A stretch of 64,000 nt of DNA from Litorivita pollutaquae. Lineage in GTDB: Bacteria; Pseudomonadota; Alphaproteobacteria; Rhodobacterales; Rhodobacteraceae. The notes beneath the pieces are model-generated. The model had not been told where the DNA came from and made no database searches. It worked only from the letters and a program-made list of their open reading frames with translations. Below are positions 34,842 through 44,907 of this stretch, piece by piece (position 1 is the first letter of the stretch; each line of letters begins with the position of its first letter). The position numbers and the translations under genes were made by a program. Where the stretch lies: positions 186,001 to 250,000 of the forward strand of contig NZ_KZ826483.1 in NCBI RefSeq assembly GCF_003205515.1. Reading direction: 5' to 3'.

Positions 34842-37367
34842 ATGAATATTATGCTCATCACTGCCGTTATCGCATCGCTCTTTCTTGTTATCGGTGCGGC
34901 CGAACCTTTGGCGGCTCGGTTACGGCTTCCCTACAGCGTTATTTTGGCTCTTGTGGGAATGCTCATTGGCGCGGGCGCCATTTTCTTTCTGCGCACAGAC
35001 CTGACAGATGCATTGAATCCGATTGCAGAAGCGATTCTGGGATTGCCGATCCGGTCAAATGTATTCCTCTACGTCTTCCTGCCAACGCTGCTTTTTCAGG
35101 CAACGTTGGGAATGAACCTGAGGCGCATGCTTGACGATTGGGTTCCTATTTTGGTGCTTGCCGTCGTGGCGGTGGTCGTTGCGACATTGGGGGTTGGTTA
35201 TTCCCTGGCTTGGGCGAGCACATTGCCGCTTGCGGCGTGCTTTTTGATCGGCGCGATTGTGTCCACGACGGATCCTTCTGCGGTGGTGTCGATTTTCCGG
35301 TCGATCTCTGCGCCGCGCAGGCTGGCGCGTATCATCGAAGGGGAAAGCCTTTTGAACGATGCTGCCGCGATCGCACTCTTTGGCCTGTTCATGGGGTTTG
35401 TGATGTTGGGGGTGTCCGATCCGACCTTGACCGATGCCTTGCGGCAATTTCCGTTGCTGATCGCGGGGGGGGCCATTGCCGGGTGGTTCGCGGCGCGGGC
35501 TTCGGTCTGGATCATGTCAAATTTTGTCCACCATGAGCGGGCGCAGATTTCCGTGTCCGTGGCGCTCCCATATCTTGTCTATATCGGCGCCGAACAACTC
35601 ATCGGGGCTTCGGGTGTGATTGCTGTTGTCACGGCAGGGCTGACGATGAACCTCTCCGGGCCTCGCCGTTTGTCGCCGCAAACCTGGGCGAACCTTGGTG
35701 AGGTATGGGACCTGTTGGCGCATTGGGCGGGGGCGTTGATCTTTATTCTGGCGGCTCTTCTTATCCCAAGGCTGTTGGAAGAGGTGCGCTCCGAGGATGT
35801 CATTCTGGTTGGTGTGGTTATTGTCGCGGCGGTGACGGCACGGGCGGTCATCCTGTTTGGATTGCTGCCGCTGCTGACTGCGCTGCGGCTTTCTCCGGTG
35901 GTTGAACGTCCTTACCGCACGGCCATTCTTTGGGGGGGGCTTCGCGGGGCCGTGACCCTTGCGCTTGCTCTGGCGGTGACCGAAAGCACGCGCGTGCCGA
36001 TTGAGGTGAAACGTGTGGTCGGGATCCTGGCCACGGGGTTCACGCTCTTTACCCTATTGGTACAAGGCACGACATTGAGGGCGGTTATCCGGTGGCTCGG
36101 GCTCGACCGGCTGTCGCCGATCGACGAGGCGCTGTCGCGGCAGGTTGTCGCCGTGGCGCTGCAAACCGTGCGGGAAGATGTTGAGCGGACCACCGAGAAC
36201 TATGAGCTGACGCGGGAAATTGTTCGATCCGAGGCGAAGCATTTTGCGGAACGTTTGGACAGTGCTGTTCAAGCGACAGAAGATGGCGGCGATATTTTGG
36301 ACCGTGATCGGATCACCTTGGGCTTGATCGCTTTGGCGGGGCACGAACGCGATACCGTGCTCGACAGGATGCGAGAGCGGACAATTTCACAGCGCATGGC
36401 AGAACAGGTTCTGTCGGATGCGGATCGTTTGATCGAAGGGGCGAGGTCCGGCGGACGGAACGGATATCAACGGGCGGCGCGGCAAAGCGTGGCCTATGGT
36501 CAGGGGTTCAAGATTGGCGTGGCGTTGCAGCGCCGGTTGCATTTGTCCGCCCCGCTGGCGCGAATGACCGCCGACCGGTTCGAATTGTTGCTTTCGCAAA
36601 GGCTGATCCTACGTGATCTAGATGCCTTTATCGACAGACGCATCCGGCGTCTTCACGGGCGGCGGGTGGCGGATCTGCTGCACGATTTGTTGGCGCGCCG
36701 GGTAGAGGCGGTGGAGACGGCTCTGGAAGGGTTGCGTTTGCAATATCCCGGCTATGCAGAAAAGCTTGAACGCCGCTTCATCCGGCGTACTGCGCTGCGT
36801 CTCGAGGAACGTGAATACACCAATATGCGCGAAGACGGGTTGATCGGAGCAGAGGTGTACACGTCTATCATGCAAAGGCTCAACATGCAGCGCGCCGCAA
36901 GCGAGAAACGTCCGTCGCTCGACATCGCCATTCAGCGGTTGGAGTTGATCCAGCGCTTTCCATTGTTTGTCGGGATGGACGATGCCGCGCTCAAGCAGCT
37001 GGGGCGTGCGCTCAAGACGGTCTATGTCAATTCCGGCGAGCTGATCGTTGGTAAAGACGATCCCGCGCAAAGCGTGTATTTCATTGCATCCGGCGCGGTC
37101 GAGTTGGAAAGTGCCGGCCAAACATGGCGGCGTGGCGGCGGCGAGATGTTCGGCCAAATGGCGATTCTGACGAAAAAAGCTGTCCGTGCACAGGTGCGGG
37201 CGATTGCGCCCTCCACGTTGTTGGTGCTCGATGCCGAACGGTTCCGGCGGCTGCTTGCCCGCAGACCCGCGATACAGCAAGCCATCCGGGCAAGCGCAAA
37301 GGAGCGCAACATAGATCCCGAGGCCCTCATTGCAGATGAACAACAGCCCTCTAAGCAATCGGAATAA
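34842..37367 (+). CDS. CPA1-family Na+/H+ antiporter with C-terminal cyclic-nucleotide-binding domain
   Basis: 841 residues from MNIMLITAVIAS. About 12 transmembrane helices fill residues 1-410, with the ion-binding motifs STTDPSAVVSIF and GESLLNDAAAIALF (the ND pair of electroneutral NhaP/NHE exchangers) and AILWGGLRGAVTLALAL in a later helix. A long helical cytosolic linker (~430-700) follows; at ~705-830 is a CRP-type cNMP domain (VNSGELIVGKDDPAQSVYFIASGAVELES ... GGGEMFGQMAIL). This architecture is that of sperm-type NHE relatives, in which cNMP or voltage gates the exchanger. It expels Na+ for H+ at the inner membrane. Ligand binding is inferred; the usual phosphate-binding arginine is not obvious. 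Confidence 0.9.
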   Translation: MNIMLITAVIASLFLVIGAAEPLAARLRLPYSVILALVGMLIGAGAIFFLRTDLTDALNPIAEAILGLPIRSNVFLYVFLPTLLFQATLGMNLRRMLDDWVPILVLAVVAVVVATLGVGYSLAWASTLPLAACFLIGAIVSTTDPSAVVSIFRSISAPRRLARIIEGESLLNDAAAIALFGLFMGFVMLGVSDPTLTDALRQFPLLIAGGAIAGWFAARASVWIMSNFVHHERAQISVSVALPYLVYIGAEQLIGASGVIAVVTAGLTMNLSGPRRLSPQTWANLGEVWDLLAHWAGALIFILAALLIPRLLEEVRSEDVILVGVVIVAAVTARAVILFGLLPLLTALRLSPVVERPYRTAILWGGLRGAVTLALALAVTESTRVPIEVKRVVGILATGFTLFTLLVQGTTLRAVIRWLGLDRLSPIDEALSRQVVAVALQTVREDVERTTENYELTREIVRSEAKHFAERLDSAVQATEDGGDILDRDRITLGLIALAGHERDTVLDRMRERTISQRMAEQVLSDADRLIEGARSGGRNGYQRAARQSVAYGQGFKIGVALQRRLHLSAPLARMTADRFELLLSQRLILRDLDAFIDRRIRRLHGRRVADLLHDLLARRVEAVETALEGLRLQYPGYAEKLERRFIRRTALRLEEREYTNMREDGLIGAEVYTSIMQRLNMQRAASEKRPSLDIAIQRLELIQRFPLFVGMDDAALKQLGRALKTVYVNSGELIVGKDDPAQSVYFIASGAVELESAGQTWRRGGGEMFGQMAILTKKAVRAQVRAIAPSTLLVLDAERFRRLLARRPAIQQAIRASAKERNIDPEALIADEQQPSKQSE

Positions 37368-37747
37368 TGCGGCGCGTGGCCCGATGAATGCTTTGGCGTG
37401 CCTCGCGGTCGGGTAGAGGCCGCATCGCGGCTCAACAAACATTGGGCGGCCCCGCATGCTGCCATTGACGAGGCGCCAACACCGCCTTGAAGTTCCATCC
37501 ACTTCACGTGTATCAGCTCGTGCTGTCCCTGCGCCGCCCTACTGGCGCTATTGCTTGCCAGCCAAAGAGCATCCGGCGCAAACGAATGGCGCGCCAGCCC
37601 CCTCAAGGCACCGGATGGGCGGCAGGGGATGTCGGCACCCGATGGACGGCACGGGGCGCGCAAAACAGAGTGCGGCCTGTGCTGTGACCGCAGGCGCAAA
37701 GAAGATGTTGGCGCCGCTCCAACACTTGATCATGAGAAGGCCCCGCC
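37368..37747. other. intergenic region between antiporter and symporter genes
   Basis: 380 bp, GC-rich, in which I see no gene, repeat or clear regulatory motif. Confidence 0.4.
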
Positions 37748-39088
37748 ATGGCAAGCAATACACAAGATAGCACGATGCGTATTTCACAACAGCGTTTCAA
37801 ATTGCGGGTTTGGATGACCTCCCGGCTATGGGCGCAGGTTATTCTTGGCATGGTTCTCGGATTTGGTCTCGGCTTGTTGCTGAGCGAGCCTGCGGGCTTT
37901 GTCCCTGCGGACACCGCCGAGATGGTCGGGCATTGGTTGGCATTGCCAGGGCGGATATTTCTGGCCTTGATCGCGATGGTTCTGGTGCCGTTGATTTTTT
38001 CTTCGATTGTCGAAGGGCTTTCCGGGGCTGGGTCCGGCGAAGAATTGCGGTCGGTCGGTTTGCGGCTTGCGGCGTTCATTCTTGCAACCACGACAGTGGC
38101 CTCGGTCATCGGTGCGGCGCTTGCCCAATGGTTGCAGCCCGGCGTGGGGCTTGCCGGTTTTTCGCAAGCACCCTCTGCGCCAAGCGTGCCGTCGCAGATC
38201 GGTGATACAGCCGATTTGCCCGTGCCGGGCGATCAGGCATCGGTGCCCGATATGATTGTCGAGATTTTGCCCACAAACCCCACCGCCTCAATCGTCCAAG
38301 GCGACATGCTGGCAGTTGTTGTTTTGGCCTTGTTGGTTGGCATTTCGGTCACACAGGTTCAGCCCGAACGCGCGCGGCCTTTTCTGGCCTTGATGGAAGC
38401 GCTGTTGTCGATCTCGATGAATATTGTGAAATGGGCCATGTTTCTGGCGCCTTTCGCGGTGTTCGGTTTGATGGCGCAACTGGTGATGCGTATGGGATTT
38501 GAAACCATGATCGGCATTTCAGGATATGTCGGGACTGTGTTGCTTGGGCTTGTGATCCTGTTGGTTCTCTACCTTCTGATCGCGCTCGTTTTTGCGCGGA
38601 TCACGCCGCTGCGGTTGATGAAAGCGGCAGGCAGCAATCTGATATTGGCGTTTTCGACATCAAGCTCGTCGGCCGTGATGCCGGTGACGATCCAATCGGC
38701 GCGCGAGCTTGGTGTGCCTGAAAATATCGCCAATCTGGTTGTGCCGCTGGGGGCAACAATGAACATGGCCGGAACCGCCCTCTATCAGGCGGTGGCCATT
38801 TTGTTCCTCGCGCAGCTCTCGGGTGTGGAATTGACCACGGTTCAGATCGCTGTGGTGGTTGGGACGCTTGTGGCCTCCAGTATCGGCGCACCCGGCACAC
38901 CGGGGGTCAGCATCGCCATTCTGGTCAGCGTCGCCACAAACATGGGCATCCCTGCCGAGGGTATGGTGATCATTCTCGGCGTGGACCGCTTGCTGGACAT
39001 GTGCCGGACGGCGGTCAACGTCACGGGTGACCTTGTGGCTGCGGTCTTGTTGCGCTCGGTCGGGCGTGACCCCGCGCAGTCCTCCTGA
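37748..39088 (+). CDS. dicarboxylate/amino acid:cation symporter (DAACS family)
   Basis: 446 residues with GAGAAGG upstream. Eight transmembrane helices plus the two re-entrant hairpins of the GltPh fold are visible. The first hairpin carries the serine-rich STSSSSAVMPVTIQSA, the following helix has the PLGATMNMAGTALYQ motif (NMAGT in place of the commoner NMDGT), and the second hairpin is SIGAPGTPGVSIAIL. The late VDRLLDMCRTAVNVTGD carries the aspartate and Arg/Asn that bind acidic substrates. It imports C4-dicarboxylates or glutamate/aspartate with Na+ or H+. No operon partner. Confidence 0.93.
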   Translation: MASNTQDSTMRISQQRFKLRVWMTSRLWAQVILGMVLGFGLGLLLSEPAGFVPADTAEMVGHWLALPGRIFLALIAMVLVPLIFSSIVEGLSGAGSGEELRSVGLRLAAFILATTTVASVIGAALAQWLQPGVGLAGFSQAPSAPSVPSQIGDTADLPVPGDQASVPDMIVEILPTNPTASIVQGDMLAVVVLALLVGISVTQVQPERARPFLALMEALLSISMNIVKWAMFLAPFAVFGLMAQLVMRMGFETMIGISGYVGTVLLGLVILLVLYLLIALVFARITPLRLMKAAGSNLILAFSTSSSSAVMPVTIQSARELGVPENIANLVVPLGATMNMAGTALYQAVAILFLAQLSGVELTTVQIAVVVGTLVASSIGAPGTPGVSIAILVSVATNMGIPAEGMVIILGVDRLLDMCRTAVNVTGDLVAAVLLRSVGRDPAQSS

Positions 39089-39211
39089 GGTCGCTTTGTG
39101 GTGGCGTGATCCCGGCGCCGGATCGCTGGTGCCATTCTCTTTGCGCGTCCGAAATCGCAGGGTCATCGGTCAGCCCGCAGGGTAAATTTTCAGGCGAAAA
39201 AGTCGGCCGGT

Positions 39212-39270
39212 CCTGCGTTTGGCAGCCCACCGTGTGACAGCCCGGCGTTTGGAAGTCCGCCCTGTGACAG
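39212..39270 (+). repeat. two 29-bp imperfect direct repeats upstream of phnC
   Basis: 39212-39240 and 39242-39270 match at 24 of 29 positions and both end in TGTGACAG. The surrounding 39089-39418 spacer has no gene. Confidence 0.65.
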
Positions 39271-39336
39271 TTGGGCGATTGAACTGGCGGGTGTCTATGC
39301 GGCGCCTCTAATGCCGCTTTCTCTGTATCCGGCTAC

Positions 39337-39366
39337 AGCGTCACAAAAGTTTTGCAGTTCCGTCAC
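39337..39366 (+). promoter_or_regulatory. candidate weak Pho box upstream of phnC
   Basis: GCGTCAC (39337-39343) and CCGTCAC (39360-39366) are 23 nt apart, with a poor middle match GTTTTGC at 39348. This fits a degenerate three-repeat array with 11-12 nt period like alphaproteobacterial PhoB sites (CTGTCAC-type half-sites). It lies about 55-80 nt before phnC. Suggestive only. Confidence 0.35.
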
Positions 39367-39418
39367 ATCCCGTTGATAGATCTGCCGTTATGTCCCCCGC
39401 AACACCAAGGGGGACATG

Positions 39419-40228
39419 ATGCTCGAATTGAAGAGCCTGACAAAGTGCTTCGGCGCGAATATGGCCGTGGACAACGTGAGCTTTCACATTGATCGCCCGA
39501 TGATGATCGGCATCATTGGCGCGTCGGGGGCGGGTAAATCCACCCTGTTGCGGATGATGAACCGCCTGACCCCTGCCACCAGCGGTGCGGTACGGTTCGA
39601 GGGGCAGGATGTTCTTGCTCTGCGCGGGGCCGGGATGCGCAAATGGCAATCCGAATGCGCGATGATCTTTCAGCAGTTCAACCTCGTACCGCGCATGGAT
39701 GTGGTGTCGAACGTCTTGCACGGCACGCTCAATCGCCGCTCGACGGTCGCCTCCCTATTCAATCTATATCCGCAATCGGACATTCACCGCGCGATTGATA
39801 TCCTCGACCGGCTTGGCATCGCGGGGCATGCATCGAAACGGGCCGAGGCTTTGTCCGGTGGACAACAGCAACGTGTCGCCATTGCTCGCGGGTTGATGCA
39901 GGATCCCAAGATTATCCTCGCGGATGAACCGATTGCCTCGCTTGATCCGATGAATGCCCAGGTCGTGATGGAAGCGCTGCGCCGTATCCACGACGAAGAC
40001 GGGCGCACCGTGATTGCAAACCTGCATACGCTCGACACAGCGCGCCGGTATTGCGACCGTGTGATCGGGATGCGCGCGGGCCGCGTCGTGTTTGACGGCA
40101 GCCCCGAACAGCTGACCACCGGTGCGGCGCGTGACATATATGGTGCTGACGCCGGATTTTCCGAATCCGCAACCAGCACCAGCATCGACGCATTGGAACG
40201 CCCGGACAGGGCACCGATCCCCGCTTAA
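39419..40228 (+). CDS. phnC: phosphonate ABC transporter ATP-binding protein
   Basis: 269 residues from the second of two adjacent ATGs (39416 and 39419), because the AGGGGG site is only 2 nt from the first. ABC features are Walker [11 protein letters not shown]-loop in [20 protein letters not shown], signature [15 protein letters not shown], Walker [13 protein letters not shown] and the switch His in NLHTLDTA. The [13 protein letters not shown]-x-LGR-type stretch is typical of PhnC. It energises import of alkylphosphonates bound by PhnD. First gene of phnC-D-E-E-acetyltransferase. Confidence 0.95.
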   Translation: MLELKSLTKCFGANMAVDNVSFHIDRPMMIGIIGASGAGKSTLLRMMNRLTPATSGAVRFEGQDVLALRGAGMRKWQSECAMIFQQFNLVPRMDVVSNVLHGTLNRRSTVASLFNLYPQSDIHRAIDILDRLGIAGHASKRAEALSGGQQQRVAIARGLMQDPKIILADEPIASLDPMNAQVVMEALRRIHDEDGRTVIANLHTLDTARRYCDRVIGMRAGRVVFDGSPEQLTTGAARDIYGADAGFSESATSTSIDALERPDRAPIPA

Positions 40229-40297
40229 CGCCCTTTCAATTCAGCACTCGGGGCGCAGGAAATGCTCCGGGTTTCACACCAACCGGAGAGACCGACC

Positions 40298-41200
40298 ATG
40301 AAAAAGCTGATTGCTGCCGTATTGGCAACCACCGCCCTGACCACCCCCGCCTTTGCGCAAGAGATCAATGAATTCCGTATCGGGATCCTTGGTGGCGAAA
40401 ACGCTCAAGATCGCTTGAACAGCAACGAATGCCTGCGCGAGAAAACCGCTGACCTGCTTGGCGTTGAAACCAAAATCTTCGCGCCCGCCGATTACAACGG
40501 TGTGATCCAGGGGCTGCTTGGCGGAACCATCGATATGGCATGGTTGGGCGCATCGGGGTATGCCAAGGTTTTCTTGTCGGACCCCGAAGCGGTTGATCCC
40601 GTTCTCGTCAAGGTCAACAATGATGGGGGCTATGGCTATTATTCGGTCGGGTTCGCCCGCAAAGACAGCGGCATCACCTCGCTTGATGACATGCAGGGCA
40701 AGACCTTTGGCTTTGGCGATCCCAACTCCACATCGGGTTTCCTGATCCCTTCGATCGAGATCCCGCAAGCCACCGGCGCTTCCATGACTTCGGGTGACTA
40801 TTTCGGTGAGGTCAAATTCTCGGGCGGCCATGAGCAAACCATCGTGGGCGTCAACAATGGCGATTTCGATGCGGGCGTGACATGGGCCGATGGTCTTGGC
40901 GATTGGGAAGATGGTTACAGTTCCGGCGCGTTGCGCAAAGCTGTGGATGCCGGTTTGATCGATATGAACGAATTGGTCGAGATCTGGAAATCCAAACCGA
41001 TCCCCGAAGGCCCTATCGTCTTGCGCAAGGCGCTGCCCGAGGACGTGAAATTGAAAATGACCGCCTTGATGGCGTCGCTCAAATCCATGGATGCCGATTG
41101 TGCCTATGGGGTTTTGCAAGGGGATGCCAAAGGCTTTATGCCGATCACCCATGAGGCCTACGAAGTGATCATCGAAGCGCGCAAGTTGAAGTCCAACTAA
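40298..41200 (+). CDS. phnD: phosphonate-binding periplasmic protein
   Basis: 300 residues from MKKLIAAVLATTALTTPAFA, a Sec signal peptide, with GGAGAG upstream; twelve in-frame codons before it are excluded. PhnD landmarks are FRIGILGGENAQDRL, a Cys pair C43/C280 region, YNGVIQGLLGGTIDMAWLG, FGFGDPNSTSGFLIPS (phosphonate-binding loop) and GVTWADG. It captures phosphonates in the periplasm for PhnE. A strong hairpin with a short T-tract follows, which should keep PhnD levels higher than those of the downstream permeases. Confidence 0.95.
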   Translation: MKKLIAAVLATTALTTPAFAQEINEFRIGILGGENAQDRLNSNECLREKTADLLGVETKIFAPADYNGVIQGLLGGTIDMAWLGASGYAKVFLSDPEAVDPVLVKVNNDGGYGYYSVGFARKDSGITSLDDMQGKTFGFGDPNSTSGFLIPSIEIPQATGASMTSGDYFGEVKFSGGHEQTIVGVNNGDFDAGVTWADGLGDWEDGYSSGALRKAVDAGLIDMNELVEIWKSKPIPEGPIVLRKALPEDVKLKMTALMASLKSMDADCAYGVLQGDAKGFMPITHEAYEVIIEARKLKSN

Positions 41201-41219
41201 ACCGGCTTTCCTCCCCAAG

Positions 41220-41250
41220 CGGGCCTCGCATTGTGCGGGGCCCGTCGTTT
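41220..41250 (+). terminator. intra-operon terminator or attenuator between phnD and phnE
   Basis: Arms CGGGCCTCGCA (41220-41230) and TGCGGGGCCCG (41234-41244) pair over 11 bp with one wobble and a 3-nt loop, then TCGTTTTA. It lies 20 nt after the phnD stop and 36 nt before phnE. Partial termination would favour the binding protein over the permeases. Confidence 0.75.
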
Positions 41251-41279
41251 TACTGGCTGATGTATAGGCTGATCCCGAC

Positions 41280-42155
41280 ATGACCGATCTAACCCGCAAC
41301 GTGGATGATATCCGCGCTGAGTATCTCGCGCTGACACGGCGCAAACGCAGCTATGACACCATTATTCTTGTGTTGTTCATCGCGATCATGGTCGCGGGGT
41401 TCCACACCGCCGATGACCGCAATGCAGGCGGATTTTGGAGCGGTTTGCACCGGTTGCTGGATTTTCCGGCCGAAGTCATCGGCGAGGCGTCACAAAAGCT
41501 GGCCGAATTTCCGGCCCATTTCATGCATTTTCTTCCGGCGTTGAGCGAGACGTTGAACATCGCAGGGGCCGCGACGCTTTTGGGTGCGATCATCGGCATC
41601 GTCCTGTCGCTTTTGGCGACGCGGGGCTTGGCGCTTTGGCCGCGCGCGATTCCTGTTGTGCGGCGGATCATGGATATCATGCGCGCCATCCCCGAGATCG
41701 TTATCGCGCTGATCCTGATCTTTGTGCTGGGTGGCGGGCCGGTGCCCGCGATGGTCGCTATTGCGTTTCACACCTCAGGTGCGCTGGGCAAACTGTTTTC
41801 CGAAGTCAATGAAAACGCCGCGCTTGGCCCTGTCGAGGGGTTGCAATCCACCGGCGCCACATGGGTGCAACGCATGGCGCTGGGCGTCTTCCCGCAGGTC
41901 GCGCCCAATTACCTCAGCTATGCGCTCTTGCGGTTCGAGATCAACATCCGTGCTTCTGCGATCCTCGGGTTCGTCGGGGCAGGGGGCATCGGGTATGAAT
42001 TGAAAAACGCCATGTCCTGGGGCACCGGCAAATATGACGAGGCCGGCGCAATCTTTGTCTTGCTCTTCGTCACCATCGTGATCGTCGATCAAGCCTCCTC
42101 GGCGCTGCGTGACCGGCTCACCCATGGCAACCGCAAACTGGAGGCCACGCTATGA
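41280..42155 (+). CDS. phnE: phosphonate ABC transporter permease, first copy
   Basis: 291 residues. One N-terminal helix (TIILVLFIAIMVAGF) is followed by the five-helix BPD-type core. The EAA loop is EGLQSTGATWVQRMALGVFPQVAPNYLSY, and the IRASAILGFVGAGGIGYEL segment is the PhnE hallmark. It pairs with the second PhnE as an inner-membrane heterodimer driven by PhnC. It overlaps the next gene by ATGA. Confidence 0.94.
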   Translation: MTDLTRNVDDIRAEYLALTRRKRSYDTIILVLFIAIMVAGFHTADDRNAGGFWSGLHRLLDFPAEVIGEASQKLAEFPAHFMHFLPALSETLNIAGAATLLGAIIGIVLSLLATRGLALWPRAIPVVRRIMDIMRAIPEIVIALILIFVLGGGPVPAMVAIAFHTSGALGKLFSEVNENAALGPVEGLQSTGATWVQRMALGVFPQVAPNYLSYALLRFEINIRASAILGFVGAGGIGYELKNAMSWGTGKYDEAGAIFVLLFVTIVIVDQASSALRDRLTHGNRKLEATL

Positions 42156-43489
42156 GCACCGCCGCGACCAATATCGATATGCTGCACGGTCAGGCCGCGC
42201 GCGTCATCTCCCGCAAACGGATGATCGGCTTTGCCCTGCCTGCGGCAATCGTGGCCTATTTCATCTATATCTTCTTTGCGTTTGATATCGCGGGCCTAAG
42301 CGAGCGGGCCAGTCTCGACAATGCCCGCACCTTGGTGGCGGACAGTTATAGCTATAAAACCCACGTCACCCGCAGCACTCGCGACGGAGGCATTTCCGTC
42401 GCCATTGAGGGCGAACGCAAAGGCGAATACTCCGAAGGCACCGCCCCCGAGTGGGTCACATTGGGCACCGATGGAGCGCCGACGCTCGTCGATCTGGGGC
42501 GCGGCAATCTCGTCTCTTTGGGCGATGTCACCACATGGACCATTCCCGATTACGGCGTGATCTCCATTACAGCCAGCCGCGCGAACGGCGTCGATGTGAC
42601 ATTCCCCAATGATACCGTCCCCGCATGGGCCAGCGTGTCAAAATCGCGCGTGGCCATGACCACCGATGCGGGCCGCCTCAACGTCACCCGCACCAAAGCC
42701 GAGGTGTTCAAATATCAGGCCGGGTGGGAATTGTTCTTCTTCACCTTGCAAAGCCCCTATCACGGCATGCCTTTGGGCGAATTGCTGCGCCGCGCGACAT
42801 CGGGCGAAGCGGGTGCGATCTGGAACGATTTTTTCCACAACCCTATGTGGCATCACGATATGGTCGCGGGGGCGTTGTTCGAGACGATTTTGATGGCGGC
42901 GCTGGGCACCTTCGGGGCGGCGATTGTTGCGCTGCCGCTGGCCTTTATGGCGGCGAAAAATTTTGCGCCCTTGCGGATAGTGCGATTTGCGGCGCGGCGG
43001 GTGTTTGATTTTTTCCGCGGTGTGGATGCTTTGATCTGGACCATCGTTTTGGCCCGCGCCTTCGGGCCGGGGCCTTTGACCGGTGCTTTGGCGATCCTGA
43101 TCACCGACACCGGCAGTTTCGGCAAAATGTTTTCCGAAGCTTTGGAAAACACCGATCGCAAACAGATCGAGGGCATTCGATCGACCGGTGCCAAACCCTT
43201 GCAACGCTACCGCTTTGGCGTGATCCCGCAGGTGACGCCGGTGTTGTTGAGCCAAGTGCTGTATTTTCTGGAATCCAATACCCGGTCGGCCACGATCATC
43301 GGCGCAATCACCGGTGGTGGTATTGGTTTGTTGCTGACCCAAGCCATGCTGACCCAAAAGGATTGGGAAGAGGTCAGCTATTATATCATCTTGATCGTTC
43401 TGATGGTGATGATGATGGATTGGCTGTCGGGCAAATTGCGCGCGCGGTTGATCAAGGGCAAAGACGAGCGGTCCCATGACGCGGCTTGA
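42152..43489 (+). CDS. phnE: phosphonate ABC transporter permease, second copy with large extracytoplasmic insert
   Basis: 445 residues, longer than the first PhnE because ~220 residues between the first helix ([23 protein letters not shown]) and the core form a probable periplasmic beta-rich insert ([21 protein letters not shown] ... [14 protein letters not shown]). The core has an EAA loop [29 protein letters not shown] and [19 protein letters not shown]. Long second PhnE proteins are usual in Rhodobacteraceae. The insert could contact PhnD (inference). Confidence 0.93.
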   Translation: MSTAATNIDMLHGQAARVISRKRMIGFALPAAIVAYFIYIFFAFDIAGLSERASLDNARTLVADSYSYKTHVTRSTRDGGISVAIEGERKGEYSEGTAPEWVTLGTDGAPTLVDLGRGNLVSLGDVTTWTIPDYGVISITASRANGVDVTFPNDTVPAWASVSKSRVAMTTDAGRLNVTRTKAEVFKYQAGWELFFFTLQSPYHGMPLGELLRRATSGEAGAIWNDFFHNPMWHHDMVAGALFETILMAALGTFGAAIVALPLAFMAAKNFAPLRIVRFAARRVFDFFRGVDALIWTIVLARAFGPGPLTGALAILITDTGSFGKMFSEALENTDRKQIEGIRSTGAKPLQRYRFGVIPQVTPVLLSQVLYFLESNTRSATIIGAITGGGIGLLLTQAMLTQKDWEEVSYYIILIVLMVMMMDWLSGKLRARLIKGKDERSHDAA

Positions 43490-44108
43490 TGCAGATACGC
43501 CCTTTGTCCATCCCGATTGCGAGATTGGCAACGCTACCTTTGGCCGCTACGTCGAAATTGGCAAAGGCAGCCGCATATCGCGGGTGCAAATGGGCGATTA
43601 TTCCTATTGCGATCGCTATGCCGATATTGCCAATGCGGAGATCGGAAAATTCGCCAATATCGCCAGCTTCACCCGCATCGGCCCGACCGATCATCCGATG
43701 GCGCAGGCCTCTATGCACCATTTTCTCTATCGGTCCGGCGACTATTGGGACGGGGCCGGGGCGGACGCGGAGTTTTTTGATCGCCGCCATGCTCGCACCG
43801 TGTATATCGGCCATGACACATGGATCGGCCACGGCGCAGTGATCCGCCCCGACGTGACCATTGGCCATGGCGCGGTGATCGCATCGGGGGCGGTGGTGAC
43901 CAAAGATGTGCCGCCCTATCATATTGTTGCGGGTGTTCCGGCGACGCCGCTGCGGGCGCGGTTTCCCCCGCAGATCGTAGATCGGTTGATGGCATTGGCG
44001 TGGTGGGATTGGCCGCATGCGGTCCTGCGCGAGCGGTTGGATGATTTCCGGTCCGCGCCGATCGAGGTATTTTTGGACAAATACGAGACCGCTGAATTTC
44101 CCGCATAA
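43476..44108 (+). CDS. hexapeptide-repeat acetyltransferase of the phosphonate locus
   Basis: 210 residues, overlapping phnE by 14 bp. A left-handed beta-helix is shown by hexapeptide repeats ([54 protein letters not shown]) and [13 protein letters not shown]. The conserved [11 protein letters not shown] segment matches the phn-associated subgroup (TIGR03308-like). These are thought to acetylate phosphonates or pathway sugars, analogous to PhnO, but the reaction is not settled. It ends 31 bp before the convergent phnF. Confidence 0.9.
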   Translation: MTRLDADTPFVHPDCEIGNATFGRYVEIGKGSRISRVQMGDYSYCDRYADIANAEIGKFANIASFTRIGPTDHPMAQASMHHFLYRSGDYWDGAGADAEFFDRRHARTVYIGHDTWIGHGAVIRPDVTIGHGAVIASGAVVTKDVPPYHIVAGVPATPLRARFPPQIVDRLMALAWWDWPHAVLRERLDDFRSAPIEVFLDKYETAEFPA

Positions 44109-44139
44109 AGCCTGCATAAAGAATGTGTCCCCTCGGGGA

Positions 44140-44850
44140 TCATTCGGGTGTGATGGTCAATGTCACCCGCTCGCCTGCAAACCATGTGGTGCCATGTTCG
44201 ACAGGTACGCCGTGCGCGTCGACGTTGATCGCCACGGATTTCATTAACGCATCCCCGTCGCGCAGTCGCAGGTGTAGGGCCTGCGTGGGGCTTGCGATTT
44301 CTGCGGTCAAACGTGTTTCGCGCCGGGTGAAATCCGCCACTCCGTTTTGGCGCAGGGCTTCGGTGACCGATGTGATGGTCGCGAATGTCTCGGCGATATC
44401 AGGAAAGCGCCCCAAGGGGAAAACCGATATGAAATGTGCCAAGGGCGCGTTTCCGGACATCGATAAACCCTCATAAACCACGACCCGTTCCCCCGCAGCC
44501 AATTCCAAGGCCTCTGCTTCAAGTGTGCTGCTGGCGCGGGTTTCGATCCGCAGGCGCTCTTTGGCGGGAAGCCGTCCCGAAGCGGCGATGTTTTGGTGAA
44601 ACCGCACGCGCCGCCCGATGGGATAGTCTGTTGGCGGCGCTTCGACAAACACCCCCGCGCCGCGTCGCGACCGAAGCAATCCGCGATCCGCAAGATCGCC
44701 CAAGGCCCGCCGCACCGTATGGCGATTGACCCCGAAGCGCGCGGCCAAAGCAGCCTCGGTCGGCAGCTTGTCTCCGGCTGTATAAAGCTCGGCTGCAATT
44801 TCGCTCTCAAGGGTGGCGGCGATAGAGGTCCAGATCGCGGTTCGGGTCAT
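44140..44850 (-). CDS. phnF: GntR/HutC-family regulator of the phosphonate locus
   Basis: 236 residues. The N-terminal winged HTH is LPTEAALAARFGVNRHTVRRALGDLADRGLL, then the UbiC-like effector-binding domain of the HutC group (VVVYEGLSMSGNAPLAHFISVFPLGRF, TRRETRLTAEIASPTQALHLRL). PhnF proteins repress phn genes until a phosphonate-derived ligand is present. It is divergent from phnG over 102 bp containing an inverted repeat. Confidence 0.92.
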   Translation of the reverse strand: MTRTAIWTSIAATLESEIAAELYTAGDKLPTEAALAARFGVNRHTVRRALGDLADRGLLRSRRGAGVFVEAPPTDYPIGRRVRFHQNIAASGRLPAKERLRIETRASSTLEAEALELAAGERVVVYEGLSMSGNAPLAHFISVFPLGRFPDIAETFATITSVTEALRQNGVADFTRRETRLTAEIASPTQALHLRLRDGDALMKSVAINVDAHGVPVEHGTTWFAGERVTLTITPE

Positions 44851-44907
44851 GTGTCACCAAATCTTCATAGTATTGTTGTTGCCGCTCTCACAGGCGGCCG
44901 CTAATAT

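Noticed and set aside
40274-41344. 356-codon reverse frame opposite phnD
   Set aside because: Shadow of phnD, whose signal peptide and binding motifs are unambiguous.
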